Shown here piece by piece: positions 9,313-20,000 of a stretch of DNA of 64,000 nt. Source of the DNA: Pseudomonadota bacterium (lineage in GTDB: Bacteria; Myxococcota; Myxococcia; Myxococcales; Myxococcaceae). Within the stretch, counting starts at the first letter, position 1. Each line of letters starts with the position of its first letter. The stretch covers positions 1 through 64,000 of the forward strand of contig JAFAAN010000128.1 in NCBI GenBank assembly GCA_023426545.1. The letters are read 5' to 3'. Both the position numbers and the translations under genes were made by a program. Below the pieces are notes generated by a model, which saw nothing but the letters and a program-made list of their open reading frames with translations, searched no databases and had not been told where the DNA came from.

Positions 9313-9492
9313 ATGCTCGACGCCTTCATCATCGAAGAGATCAAGCGCCGTGAGCGCCGTCGTGAGGAGCATGAGCGGCCGGTGGTGGAGCTCCCACTTC
9401 CCGCGCCGCCGGACGAGCGGCCTCGCCGTCGCACGGAGACCGAGGACGACAAGCCCCAGCGGGGCGTGGTGGTGATCGACCTGCTGTCCTGA
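9313..9492 (+). CDS. Small conserved-looking charged protein, 59 residues
   Basis: ATG at 9313 to TGA at 9490-9492. The sequence begins MLDAFIIEEIKRRERRREEH, a charged helix, then a Pro-rich acidic/basic middle, and closes with the hydrophobic GVVVIDLLS. I recall small myxobacterial proteins with this N-terminal LDAFIIEEIKRRE pattern, but cannot search for them. The role is unknown; it has no signal peptide or cysteine. It is a separate transcription unit: a long intergenic region precedes it and hairpins follow the stop. Confidence 0.65.
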   Translation: MLDAFIIEEIKRRERRREEHERPVVELPLPAPPDERPRRRTETEDDKPQRGVVVIDLLS

Positions 9493-9493
9493 C

Positions 9494-9573
9494 CCAGGCC
9501 CGTGGCCTGGCGGCCGCGTCGATGTGGCCCCGAGCCCGCGGTGGCCGGCCTCTCCAGGACGGCTCCGCGGGCT
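9494..9573 (+). terminator. Two hairpins between convergent genes
   Basis: A 7-bp stem (9494-9500 with 9504-9510, loop CGT) directly follows the small gene's stop. A second 9-bp stem pairs AGCCCGCGG (9533-9541) with CCGCGGGCT (9565-9573), followed by TCTT. Neither has a full T tract, so termination is likely but unproven. They lie between genes that run towards each other. Confidence 0.45.
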
Positions 9574-9595
9574 TCTTGCATCCAGGAGTGTGGGC

Positions 9596-10666
9596 TCAGG
9601 CTTGCGTGAGCGCCAGCAGGTGGCGGGGGTGGTAGATGTCCCACAGCGGCCCCTTCACCGTGGCCAGCGCCTCCAGCACCTGCTTGCGCCACTCCTCCGG
9701 CAGGGCCTGCTCGCCATGGAAGGCGCCCACGAGCGCGCCGGTAATCGCGGCATGGGCCTCCGTGTCCCCGCCCCGGTGGACGACATCCAGCAGGGCGGCC
9801 TCCGCGCTGGGCGCGTGGAGCAGCTCCCAGAAGGCCAGCCGGAAGGCGACGCGCACCGCGTGCTGGGGGCGGTGGAGGTGGAGCTCCGGCCCGTAGAGCA
9901 TCGGATCCTCCTGCTGGGCCGCGGCCAGGTCCTCGCGGAGGAGGGCGGCGGCGAACGTCACCTCCTGCACGTGATCGCCGGCGGAGCGCCCGAGCGCCGC
10001 GCCGGCGAGCAGCAGGCCCGACTCGGCCGCGGTGATGAGGTCGGCGGCCTTCAGCTCGGCGCCGTGGGTGACGGCATGGCCGATGGCCGCGTTGAAGGCC
10101 GCGCAGGCGAGCTGGCAGCGCGGATCGAAGTGGGTGAGGGCGGAGTCCTCCAGCGAGGCGTGGGCGAGCGCGGCGGCGTCCCCGGCCAGGTACACGCCCA
10201 GGGGCGCCGTCCGGGCCAGGCTCCCCGCGCCCGCGGGCTGCCGGTACGCGCGCAGCCACACGCGCCGGCCCGCGCCCAGCGGCGGGAAGCCGGACGTCTG
10301 ACAGTCCTCGAAGACCTCCTTCATGGGCTCGCTCACGTCGAAGGCATGGGGCTGCCACGCGCGGTAGCGACGCAGTGCGTCCGCGGCGTCATAGCGCCGG
10401 AGCGCCCGGAGGCTGTGGCCCAGACAGGCCGCGAGCTGCACCTCTTCCGTCACCTGACCGCGGCGCAGCTCGTGGGGGCCGCCGCCCATCAGCTTCATGT
10501 AGGGCCCCTCCGCCTGCTTGGGAAACGGAGAGGCCATGAAGGGCCGGTGCGCGGTCGGGACGGCCAGGGCGTTGCCCACGGCCATGCCCAGCAGCGCGCC
10601 GCGGCGACGTTGAGCGAGGAGAGGATCTGGCCCCTTCACGGCGGGGCGGCGTTTGGGCGGGGGCAT
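9596..10666 (-). CDS. ADP-ribosylglycohydrolase-family protein with altered metal motifs
   Basis: A 356-residue all-helical protein of the DraG/ADP-ribosylglycohydrolase superfamily. It opens with RRRGALLGMAVGNALAVP, the family's first motif, and closes with HRGGDTEAHAAITGALVGA. Family members remove ADP-ribose from proteins using two Mg ions held by Asp residues. Here the canonical motifs differ: GD becomes GN in the first, the TDD-type motif reads VTEEVQLA, and GGDTDA reads GGDTEA. The fold looks intact (normal length, all helices), so the metal site is altered rather than lost. I chose ATG 10666 over a longer frame because it precedes the first conserved block. It diverges from eno over 78 bases. 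Confidence 0.8.
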   Translation of the reverse strand: MPPPKRRPAVKGPDPLLAQRRRGALLGMAVGNALAVPTAHRPFMASPFPKQAEGPYMKLMGGGPHELRRGQVTEEVQLAACLGHSLRALRRYDAADALRRYRAWQPHAFDVSEPMKEVFEDCQTSGFPPLGAGRRVWLRAYRQPAGAGSLARTAPLGVYLAGDAAALAHASLEDSALTHFDPRCQLACAAFNAAIGHAVTHGAELKAADLITAAESGLLLAGAALGRSAGDHVQEVTFAAALLREDLAAAQQEDPMLYGPELHLHRPQHAVRVAFRLAFWELLHAPSAEAALLDVVHRGGDTEAHAAITGALVGAFHGEQALPEEWRKQVLEALATVKGPLWDIYHPRHLLALTQA

Positions 10667-10744
10667 TCGACGGGTGGACACTGTAGCAGCGCGGCCCGCG
10701 AGCACGCTTGCCCGACCCCGGGGGGTCTTCTAGAACGACCGCCT

Positions 10745-12043
<1,299 letters not shown>

Positions 12044-12047
12044 GCCC

Positions 12048-12836
12048 GTGAGCGGAAAGCCCAGGCGCATCCTCGTCTCCAACGACGACGGTTATTTCTC
12101 CGAGGGGCTCCAGGCGCTGGTCGAGGCCGTGAGCCCCCTGGGCGAGGTGTGGGTGGTGGCTCCCGACCGGGAGCAGAGCGCCGCGTCCCACGCCATCTCC
12201 CTGCACCGGCCGCTGCGCATCAAGGAGGTGCGGACGCGGTGGTTCGCCGTCGACGGGACCCCCGCGGACTGCGCTTATCTGGCGATCAACCACCTCCTGA
12301 AGGATGATCGCCCGGTCCTCATGGTTTCCGGCATCAACCACGGCGCGAACCTGGCCGAAGACATCATGTACTCCGGCACGGTGGCCGCGGCGATGGAGGG
12401 CGCGCTCCTCGGCGTGCCCGCCATCGCCTTCAGCCTCGTGGCCCGGCGGCAGTTCGACTTCACGCCGGGGGCCCGCTTCGCCCGCGCATTGGTGGCCAGC
12501 GCGCTGTCCCGGCCCCTGCCGCGGCGGATGCTCCTCAACGTGAACATCCCCGGCGGCGTGGAGCCGGAGGGGTTCACCGTCACCCGCCAGGGCCGCCACT
12601 CGTATGGCTACGAGGTGGTGGAGAACGAGGACCCGCGCGGCCGCAAGTACTACTGGATTGGCGGCAACGACTACCAGCACGAGGACATCCCGGGCAGCGA
12701 CTGCAACGCCGTGTTCCGGGACAAGCGCATCTCCGTCACGCCGCTGCACTTCGAGCTGACGGACCACGACCGTCTGCCGGGCCTCTCCGGCTGGCAGGTC
12801 GATGGCTTCCACCGGCATGAACCGGACGGTGCCTAG
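12048..12836 (+). CDS. surE: 5'/3'-nucleotidase SurE
   Basis: A metal-dependent survival protein that dephosphorylates nucleoside monophosphates. The N-terminal metal site ILVSNDDGYFSEGLQAL, the SAASHAISLHRPL loop and MVSGINHGANLAEDIMYSGT all match SurE; length is 262 residues. It starts at GTG 12048, four bases after the enolase stop. The next gene, an NlpD-like lipoprotein, begins within three bases of the surE stop. surE close to nlpD is the arrangement known from Escherichia coli (there with pcm between), so the pairing seems old or functionally kept. Confidence 0.95.
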   Translation: MSGKPRRILVSNDDGYFSEGLQALVEAVSPLGEVWVVAPDREQSAASHAISLHRPLRIKEVRTRWFAVDGTPADCAYLAINHLLKDDRPVLMVSGINHGANLAEDIMYSGTVAAAMEGALLGVPAIAFSLVARRQFDFTPGARFARALVASALSRPLPRRMLLNVNIPGGVEPEGFTVTRQGRHSYGYEVVENEDPRGRKYYWIGGNDYQHEDIPGSDCNAVFRDKRISVTPLHFELTDHDRLPGLSGWQVDGFHRHEPDGA

Positions 12837-12838
12837 CG

Positions 12839-13768
12839 TTGGCGCCGAGCGTGTCCAGCCGAGCGCGCGGGGCGCTCCGGGTGTGTCTCCTGGCCGTGTT
12901 GCTGAGCGGCTGCGTGGGCACCCGGGCCGCCTCGGGGCTCGGCCCGGACACGGTGCCGGACGCCGCGCCTGAGGGCGGGGAGACGGCGGAGGTGGACCGC
13001 GCCGAGCGCACCACGCCGCTGCCCTTCAGCCTGCGCGGCGTCCACACCGAGCCGGAGCTGGTGTCGGTGCGCCACCGCGTCGCCCCGGGGGAGACGATGT
13101 ACCGCATCTCCCGCACCTACGGCCTCACCGTGGAGGAGCTGGGCGCGGCCAACGACATCCAGGCGCCCTGGACGCTGGCGGTGGGGCAGGAGCTCATCAT
13201 CCCCGGCGTCGAGAACAGCGTGCCCGTGAAGGCGCTGGCGGAGGCCGACCCGGAGCCGGTGCGCGCCTCCACCTCGGCGGCCCCCAGGCCCAGCCAGCCC
13301 ACCGCGGGGCGCCGCGAGGAGCCGCCCTCCCGGAGCCGTCCCGCGTCGCGCCCGGCCGGCGTGTCCCGCCCGCGCGTGGCCACGCAGGGGCAGCTCGACT
13401 GGCCCCTCCGGGGCGTGCTGTATGGCCGCTTCGGGAAGAAGGGCAAGGAGCCGCACGACGGCATCGACCTGGCCGCGCCCTCCGGAACGCCCGTGAAGAC
13501 GGCGCAGGAGGGCACCGTCCTCTACGCCGGCGAGCAGCGCGGCTACGGCAACATCGTCATCGTCGAGCACGCCAACCGGCTCATCACCCTGTACGCCCAC
13601 AACCGGGACCTGCGCGTGCGCACCGGTCAGAAGGTCCGCCGGGCGCAGGTGATTGCCACCGTGGGCGAGTCCGGCCGGACGTCCGGGCCTCACCTGCACT
13701 TCGAGGTTCGCCTGGATGGCAAGCCGGTGGATCCGCTGGACTACCTGGGCCCCATGCCCGCCTCGTGA
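12839..13768 (+). CDS. nlpD: LysM/M23 peptidase lipoprotein (NlpD-like)
   Basis: A predicted outer-membrane lipoprotein of about 309 residues acting on peptidoglycan. The signal region ends in a lipobox (LLSGC). A LysM domain (HRVAPGETMYRISRTYGL and on) spans roughly 80-125, a Pro/Arg/Ser linker follows, and the last 120 residues are an M23 (LytM) domain. Unlike E. coli NlpD, whose LytM site is degenerate, this one keeps HDGIDL, LYAHNRDL and HLHFEV, the zinc ligands and catalytic His, so it may be an active endopeptidase. I take TTG 12839; GTG 12851 is an alternative giving a shorter n-region. It is nearly fused to surE (2 bases). Confidence 0.88.
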   Translation: MAPSVSSRARGALRVCLLAVLLSGCVGTRAASGLGPDTVPDAAPEGGETAEVDRAERTTPLPFSLRGVHTEPELVSVRHRVAPGETMYRISRTYGLTVEELGAANDIQAPWTLAVGQELIIPGVENSVPVKALAEADPEPVRASTSAAPRPSQPTAGRREEPPSRSRPASRPAGVSRPRVATQGQLDWPLRGVLYGRFGKKGKEPHDGIDLAAPSGTPVKTAQEGTVLYAGEQRGYGNIVIVEHANRLITLYAHNRDLRVRTGQKVRRAQVIATVGESGRTSGPHLHFEVRLDGKPVDPLDYLGPMPAS

Positions 13769-13880
13769 GCGGGGAGGGGGGCCCTGATGGGTCTCCTGGC
13801 GCCAGCGCCGGAGTGGGGCCGGCTGTCCGTGTCACGTCCGGCGCTCGTGCCGGGGCCGGGTGAGGGTAGAGTGCCGGCCC

Positions 13881-14954
13881 GTGCCGCGTTCCCTGTCCTG
13901 GTGGCTCCCGTGTCTCGTCCTGCTGGCTTCGGCGGCTCAAGCCCGTGCGCCGTCGTCCCCGGAGGCCCTGGCGGGCGAGCGCGTCGAGAGCGCCGAGAGC
14001 GCGGCTCCATCCGTGGTGGTCGCGGTGCTGATGCTGGAGGCCAACGAGGCGGGGCGGGACGCGGCGCCGGGCGTCACCTCGCTCATCACGTCGCGGCTGG
14101 CGGAGTCGCCGCGCCTGCGCGTCCTCTCGCAGTGGGACGTGGAGGCGGCGCTCGACGCCGACCGGCGACAGCAGCTCCAGGGACTGAAGTCGTGCGAGCG
14201 CGGTGACTGTCTCCGGGAGCTGGTCTCCCTCACCGGCGCCCGGTACGTCGTCGCCGGACGCCTGGACCGCTTCGGCGACCATTATCTGCTCACCGCCAAC
14301 CTGCTGGACGCGGAGGAGGGCCGCAACCTCGCCCGGCCCCGCGCCGAGGCGCCGGAGGCGGAGGACCTGCTGCGCACGGCGGAGGCCGTGTCAGACCAGC
14401 TCTTCGTCGCGCTCGTCTCGCCCGAGGAGTCGGTGATGGCGCGGCCGCTGCTGGGCGGCTCCACGCACACGGGCGGTGGGGGGCTGGTGCTGGGCCTGCG
14501 CGTCAACAACAACTTCATCGAGAAGCTGTCCACGGTGAACCCGGGGGGCGACATCGAGGTGGGCTACTGGTTCCACCCTGAGTGGGTCGGCTTCCTCCAG
14601 GTGGGCTTCAGCTACGTGCGCTCCACCCAGGAGGGCGTGCGCAGTGGCCTCAGCGTGCTGCCCAGCGTCGTGGGCGCGCGGCACTATCACAACCTGGAGC
14701 GCTCCCTGCGGCCCTACTGGGGCTTCGGCCTGGGCGTGCAGCTGTCCTTCGGCGACTTCGGCATCTTCCAGTCCACCGGTCCGCTGCCCACCGTCATCGG
14801 GTTCGCGGGGCTCGAGCTCCTCATCGCCAGGAAGGTGGCGGTCCAGCTCGAGCTGGGCACCAACGTCGCGCAGGCGGTGCTGGGGCTCTCCGAATCGAAG
14901 CTGGGAGACGGCCTCAACCTGGACCTGAACGCAGGCATCGCGTACCACTTCTGA
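13881..14954 (+). CDS. Secreted protein with TolB/FlgO-like N-domain and beta-barrel-like C-half
   Basis: 357 residues from GTG 13881, chosen because it opens a clean signal peptide (MPRSLSWWLPCLVLLASAAQA). Residues about 40-165 (VVVAVLMLEANEAG..., RLRVLSQWDVEAAL, GARYVVAGRLDRFGDHYLLT) have the alternating pattern of TolB/CsgG/FlgO-like domains often placed before outer-membrane modules. From about 190 on, amphipathic strands such as VGYWFHPEWVGFLQVGFSY and a last strand ending in YHF-stop look like a small outer-membrane barrel. No specific role can be given. A TPR lipoprotein gene follows 15 bases downstream. Confidence 0.65.
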   Translation: MPRSLSWWLPCLVLLASAAQARAPSSPEALAGERVESAESAAPSVVVAVLMLEANEAGRDAAPGVTSLITSRLAESPRLRVLSQWDVEAALDADRRQQLQGLKSCERGDCLRELVSLTGARYVVAGRLDRFGDHYLLTANLLDAEEGRNLARPRAEAPEAEDLLRTAEAVSDQLFVALVSPEESVMARPLLGGSTHTGGGGLVLGLRVNNNFIEKLSTVNPGGDIEVGYWFHPEWVGFLQVGFSYVRSTQEGVRSGLSVLPSVVGARHYHNLERSLRPYWGFGLGVQLSFGDFGIFQSTGPLPTVIGFAGLELLIARKVAVQLELGTNVAQAVLGLSESKLGDGLNLDLNAGIAYHF

Positions 14955-14969
14955 GCTTCGGAGCCCCCC

Positions 14970-16112
14970 ATGTTCCCGCGACCGCGTGCCCTCTCCCTGA
15001 TTGCCCTGCTCGCCCTGTCCGGGTGTGACGACGAGACGCCCCGCGTCAAGCCGAAGGACCACGCGGAGGGGCTCTACGTCAAAGGCACCGCCGAGTACCT
15101 CCAGGGGCACTTCGAGGCGGCGCTCGCCTCGTTCGAGGCGATGCAGCAGATTACCCCGGACGACCCCCGCCTGCCCGCCGCGCGCGGCGAGGTGTACCTG
15201 TCCATGGGCCGGCTGACGGACGCCGCCGCCCAGTTCGAGGCCGCCCTCAAGCTGGAGCCCAAGCGCTCCACCAACTGGAGCCGCCTGGGCTTCATCCAGG
15301 CCCAGCTCGGCCAGCTCCCCGAGGCCCAGAGCTCCCTGCGCAAGGCGCTGGCCCTCTTCCCCCAGGACTTCAACGCCCTGGAGTCCCTGGGCGACCTGGA
15401 CCTGAAGAAGGGGGAGCACGACGCCGCCGTGCGGCACTTCTCGCTCGCGTCGAACGCGGCGCCGTCGCAGGAGCAGAAGTCCGCGCTCATCATGCGCGCG
15501 CTGGACGTCCTCTCGGGGCAGCGGCGCTACGCGGACGTGCTCGAGGTGGCGCAGAAGGCCGTGGATGACGGCATCCACACCGCCGAGGTGCTCGCCACCC
15601 TGGGCGACGGGCTGGTGCACGCGGGTAACCTGACGGAGGCCGCCAACGCCTACCGCGACGCCGCCAGCCGCTCGCCGAGAGACCCCACGCTCTGGGAGCT
15701 CGTCGGTGAAATCCAGATGAAGCTGGACAAGCCCGGGGACGCCATCGCCGCGTACAAGGAGTCGCTGCGCGTGAAGGACCGCGCCATCGTCCACGTGGCG
15801 CTGGCCCGCATCTACCTGGGGATGAAGGACAGCACGGCCGCGAAGGAGGAGCTGGCCGCGGCGCTGGAGTCCGTCTCCGGCCAGGACACGCGCGAGCTGC
15901 GGGAGCTGGCCGACCTGCTGGCCACCATGGAGCGCAAGCCGGACGCGCTGCGCATCCTCTCCAACCTCAGCGCGGAGCCGGACCACGCGAAGGACGCCGA
16001 GCTCCACGTCGCCACCGCGCGGCTGGCGCGGGAGCTGAAGGACACCGCCATCGTCCAGGCCGCCTGCGCGCGGGCCACCGCGGCCGACGCCGGCCTCAAG
16101 AAGTGCCCGTGA
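14970..16112 (+). CDS. TPR-repeat lipoprotein
   Basis: 380 residues. A short signal sequence ends in a lipobox (LALSGC), so the protein should be lipid-anchored in the envelope. The rest is built from tetratricopeptide repeats: Gly/Ala at helix-packing positions and Pro at repeat ends recur about every 34 residues (for example YLQGHFEAALASFEAMQQI, ...GRLTDAAAQFEAALKLEP). Nine to ten repeats can be counted, which predicts a protein-binding superhelix. It closes a probable two-gene unit with the preceding barrel-like protein, perhaps as its assembly or complex partner (inference). Confidence 0.85.
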   Translation: MFPRPRALSLIALLALSGCDDETPRVKPKDHAEGLYVKGTAEYLQGHFEAALASFEAMQQITPDDPRLPAARGEVYLSMGRLTDAAAQFEAALKLEPKRSTNWSRLGFIQAQLGQLPEAQSSLRKALALFPQDFNALESLGDLDLKKGEHDAAVRHFSLASNAAPSQEQKSALIMRALDVLSGQRRYADVLEVAQKAVDDGIHTAEVLATLGDGLVHAGNLTEAANAYRDAASRSPRDPTLWELVGEIQMKLDKPGDAIAAYKESLRVKDRAIVHVALARIYLGMKDSTAAKEELAAALESVSGQDTRELRELADLLATMERKPDALRILSNLSAEPDHAKDAELHVATARLARELKDTAIVQAACARATAADAGLKKCP

Positions 16113-16118
16113 GCCAGG

Positions 16119-16143
16119 CCCGGGCCTCGCCTTCAGGCCCGGG
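16119..16143. terminator. Stem-loop between convergent TPR gene and lexA
   Basis: CCCGGGCCT (16119-16127) pairs perfectly with AGGCCCGGG (16135-16143) around a 7-base loop. It lies between two converging genes, as a bidirectional terminator would, but has no T tract on either side. Confidence 0.45.
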
Positions 16144-16155
16144 ACGGGGAGGGGG

Positions 16156-16824
16156 CTACGGCGTGCGCCCGCCCTGCAGCTTCCGGTACACGCCCACCAC
16201 CTGCCCCAGAATCATCGTGGACCGGAACTCCGACCGGCTCACGTAGATGGGCTGCATGGTGGCGTTGGCCGGCTGGAAGCGGATGCGGTCGCCCTCCGGG
16301 TAGTAGCGCTTCACCGTGGCCTCGTCCTCGATGAGGGCGACGACGATCTCCCCCGGCTGCGCGGACGGCGTCTTCTTCACGAAGAGGTAGTCCCCGTCGT
16401 GGATGCCGTCGTCAATCATCGACTGCCCCTTCACGCGCAGGGCGAAGACCTCGCGGCCATTCACGCCTCCGAGCAGGAAGCTGTCGATCTTGACGGAGTC
16501 CTCCATGTTCTCCTGCGCCAGCAGGGGGGCGCCGGCGGCGACCTTGCCGAGCAGGGGAATCTCCACCATGCCCGAGTCCTTGCGCGCCCCCAGGCCGAGC
16601 AGCAGCCGCGCGCGCTTGGTGGCCACCAGGGAGCGGCTCTGCTGCTCGCCCCGGTTCAGGTAGCCCTTGCGCTCCAGCGCCTTCAGGTGGTCGTTGACGC
16701 CGTTCGTCGAGCGGATGTCCATGTGCTCCCCGATCTCGCGGATCGTCGGCGGGAAGCCCCGGGTCTCCGTCTCCTTGACGATGAAGCTGAGAATCTCGCG
16801 CTGGCGTTCCGTGAGCTCTTCCAT
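16156..16824 (-). CDS. lexA: LexA repressor, SOS regulator
   Basis: Represses DNA-damage genes and self-cleaves when RecA filaments form. From ATG 16824 the protein is 222 residues. The N-terminal winged helix begins MEELTERQREILSFI and carries FPPTIREIGEHMDI. The cleavage bond is Ala97-Gly98 (VAAGAP) and the catalytic dyad is Ser135 (GQSMIDDG) and Lys172 (EATVKRYY), all intact. A GTG at 16836 would add four residues; I prefer ATG 16824 because it fits the family start and has AGGGAG just upstream. A perfect operator lies 73 bases upstream, so the gene is autoregulated. Confidence 0.97.
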   Translation of the reverse strand: MEELTERQREILSFIVKETETRGFPPTIREIGEHMDIRSTNGVNDHLKALERKGYLNRGEQQSRSLVATKRARLLLGLGARKDSGMVEIPLLGKVAAGAPLLAQENMEDSVKIDSFLLGGVNGREVFALRVKGQSMIDDGIHDGDYLFVKKTPSAQPGEIVVALIEDEATVKRYYPEGDRIRFQPANATMQPIYVSRSEFRSTMILGQVVGVYRKLQGGRTP

Positions 16825-16896
16825 GCGCTCCCTCACTCATCTGCCGTCCTGCCGGGGACTCGTTCCCCCAGGCAACAGGCTTTCAGTGTCACTCTC

Positions 16897-16919
16897 CCTG
16901 AACAGACGTGTAGAGTCAA
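16897..16919 (-). promoter_or_regulatory. LexA operator (SOS box) with -35 element of lexA
   Basis: Read on the minus strand, CTACACGTCTGTTCAGG (16897-16913) satisfies every position of the myxobacterial LexA-box consensus CTRHAMRYBYGTTCAGS as I recall it for Myxococcus xanthus. TTGACT (16914-16919) sits directly upstream and would act as a -35, so bound LexA would cover the promoter spacer. No good -10 is apparent. Confidence 0.85.
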
Positions 16920-17019
16920 CTCGTCCGGTGTCCCCCTGCGCACTCCCCGTGCGTCCCCCAGCGTCCTGTTTCTCACTTCTTGAGGTGGGGGGACGAACTC
17001 GACGTACACTTCCCTCGCT

Positions 17020-20000
17020 TTGTCCGAGCCCCGCCACACGCTGCTCTTCGTCGACGACGAGGCCGACGTCCTGGACATCCTCACGCGGATGTTTCAGCGC
17101 CGGTATCGCGTCCTGACGGCCCGAAGCGGTTCCGCCGCGCTGGAGATCCTGAGGAAGGAGCCGGTGGACGTCCTCGTCACGGACCAGCGGATGCCGGAGA
17201 TGACGGGCATCGAGCTGGTGGCCACCGCGCGCGCGGAGGGCATCGACGTCACCACGTTGCTGCTCACCGGGTACACGCACCCGGACGAAATCATCGCGGC
17301 CATCAACCAGGGGCAGGTGTACCGGTACATCACCAAGCCCTGGGACGTGAACGACCTGCTCATCACCGTGAAGAACGCGGTGGAGTACACGCAGCTGCGC
17401 AAGGACAAGGAGCGGCTCATCCGCCAGCTCCACCAGCGCGTGGAGGCGCTCTTCGTCCTGTACGAGGTCAGCCGCGCCAGCGCGAACGACCCGGCCAGCT
17501 ACGACAACATCATCGACAGGGTGCTCATCGCCGTGGCGCGCGTGCTGCCGTACGACTGCGGCGCGGCGCTCATCGCCCCGGACGAGGCGCGCAGCGCCAC
17601 GCTGCGGCTGCGCTGCCAGGGGATGGTGGGCGAGCAGGCGCTGCTGGGCGTGAAGGAGTCCATGCTCGGCGCCTACCGCAAGAGCAGCGGCCTGCTGCTG
17701 CCGGAGGACCGCGTCATCACCCGCGTGGCGGGCACCACCACGCAGGACGCGGCGGCGCCGTCCATCTACCCCAGCCAGCTCACCGTCAACCTGGTGGCCG
17801 GCGGGCGGCCGGTGGGCATGCTGTCGCTGTTCAGCCGGCGGCCGGATGCCTTCTCCGAGGACGACGGCGTGCTGCTGGACGTGCTCGCCAACCAGACGGC
17901 GGACGCCATCCAGTCCCTGCGCTCGGCGGAGGAGGAGGCCCGCCACCGCATGGAGCGGATGGTGGAGTCCATGGCCGACGGCGTGGTCCTCACCGATGAG
18001 AAGAACGACCTCGTGGTGATGAACCCCGCGGCGCGGCGGCTGCTGCACGCGGGGGAGAACCCCGATGACCACACGACCCGGCTGATGGAGGAGCGCCTGG
18101 GCTTCCAGCCCTTCCACCTGGTGCGCGGCTGGGAGTACGGCGGCGGGCAGGTGCTGCGGGAAGAGGTGAAGCTCTTCGAACGGCACGTGCAGACGACGGT
18201 GACGCCGGTGACGGACGCGCGCGGCACGCTGAGGGGCGTGTGCGTGGTGCTGCGCGACATCACCGAGCAGAAGCGGCTGGAGGAGCGCAAGGACGAGTTC
18301 GTCTCCATGGTGAGCCACGAGCTGCGCACGCCGCTGACGTCCATCTCCGGCGCGCTGGACCTGGTGCTCAACTTCATGGCCGGGGACATCAACGACCGGC
18401 AGCGCCGCTACCTGTCCCTGGCGCGGGACTCCACGGAGAAGCTCAACGCCATCGTGGACGACCTGCTGGACCTGTCGAAGTTCGCCAAGGGCCGGCTGCG
18501 GATGAACTTCGAGGTGTCGTACCTCGATGAGCTCGTCCAGCGCGTGGTGGAGAAGTACGGCCCGGCCTTCGGCGAGAAGCGCGTGCTGGTGAAGCCGGTG
18601 CTGCCGCGTCACCCGCTGCGTGTGGTCGCGGACCCCAACCGCCTGGACCAGGTCCTCAACAACCTGCTCAACAACGCGGTGAAGTTCACCCCCGAGGGGG
18701 GCGAGGTGCGGGTGGAGGTCCACGCCACCTCCAGCCTGCCGGGCTACGTGCTGATCTCCTGCTGGAACAGCGGGGACCCCATCGCCGAGGAGAGCCTGGA
18801 GCGCATCTTCGACCGCTTCGAGCAGGCGCGCACCAAGGCCAACCGCACCGTGCGCGGCACCGGCCTGGGGCTGGCCATCTGCCGCAACATCATGGAGGCC
18901 CATGGCGGCCGCATCTGGTGCGAGCCGTGCTCGGACGGCGTGCGGTTCATGGCGGTGCTGCCCACCGAGCCGCCGCCCGAGCTGCGCCGGCCGGACGATG
19001 TGGCGGACGCCATCCAGCTGCCGCGCCGCCAGGAGAGCCGGGGAAGGGTGCTGGTCATCGAGGGCGAGCCCGAGGTGGGCTTCATCGCCAAGGCGCTGAT
19101 GTCCGCGCGCGGCTACGACGTGCGGCTGGCCTTCAACGCGGAGGACGGCCTGTCCGCCGCGCGCCGGTATGACCCGGACACGGTGCTGGTGTCCGTGCGC
19201 CTGCCGGACGTGGACGGGCTGCGGCTGGCGGAGATCCTCCGGCACGACCCGGAGACCCGCCGCGCGCCGCTGCTGGTGTCCTCCGCCTTCGACGAGCGGC
19301 AGCGCGCCTTCCGCGCCGGGGCCGACGCCTTCCTGGTGCGCCCGCTGGCGCCGGACAAGCTGCTGGCCACGGTGGACTCGCTGGTGCGCGGCCGCCAGGG
19401 CCCGGCGCACGGCCGCGTGCTGGTGGTGGACGACGACGCGAAGATCGCCGCCATCTGCCGCGAGGTGCTGGAGAACATCGGCTTCGACGTGGCGCTGGCG
19501 GGCTCCATCGAGGAGGGGCGCCGCTCCCTGCGCGAGCGCCGGCCGGACGTCGTGCTGCTGGACGTGACGCTGCCCGACGGCGACGGCTTCGTCTTCCTGG
19601 AGGAGATCAAGGCGGAGAGCGCCGGAGGCCACATCTCCGTCATCTTCATCTCCGCTCGCGCGGAGACGTCCTCCAAGGTGCGCGCGCTCAAGCTGGGCGG
19701 CGACGACTACCTCACCAAGCCCTTCGACGCGCTGGAACTGGGCGCGCGCGTCGAGAGCGTGATGCGGCGCAAGGAGCAGGAGCTGTCCGCGTCGCCCACC
19801 ACGCAGCTGCCGGGCTCCACCGCCATCGAGCGCGAGGTGCAGCGGCGGCTGGCGATGCGGCGGCCCTTCGCGTTCTGCTACCTGGACCTGGACAACCTCA
19901 AGGCCTACAACGATTACTACGGCTTCGCGAAGGCGGACGGCGTGGTGCGCCAGACGGGTGACTTGATGCGCGAGGTGTTCGCCCAGGACGGCGCGCCCGG

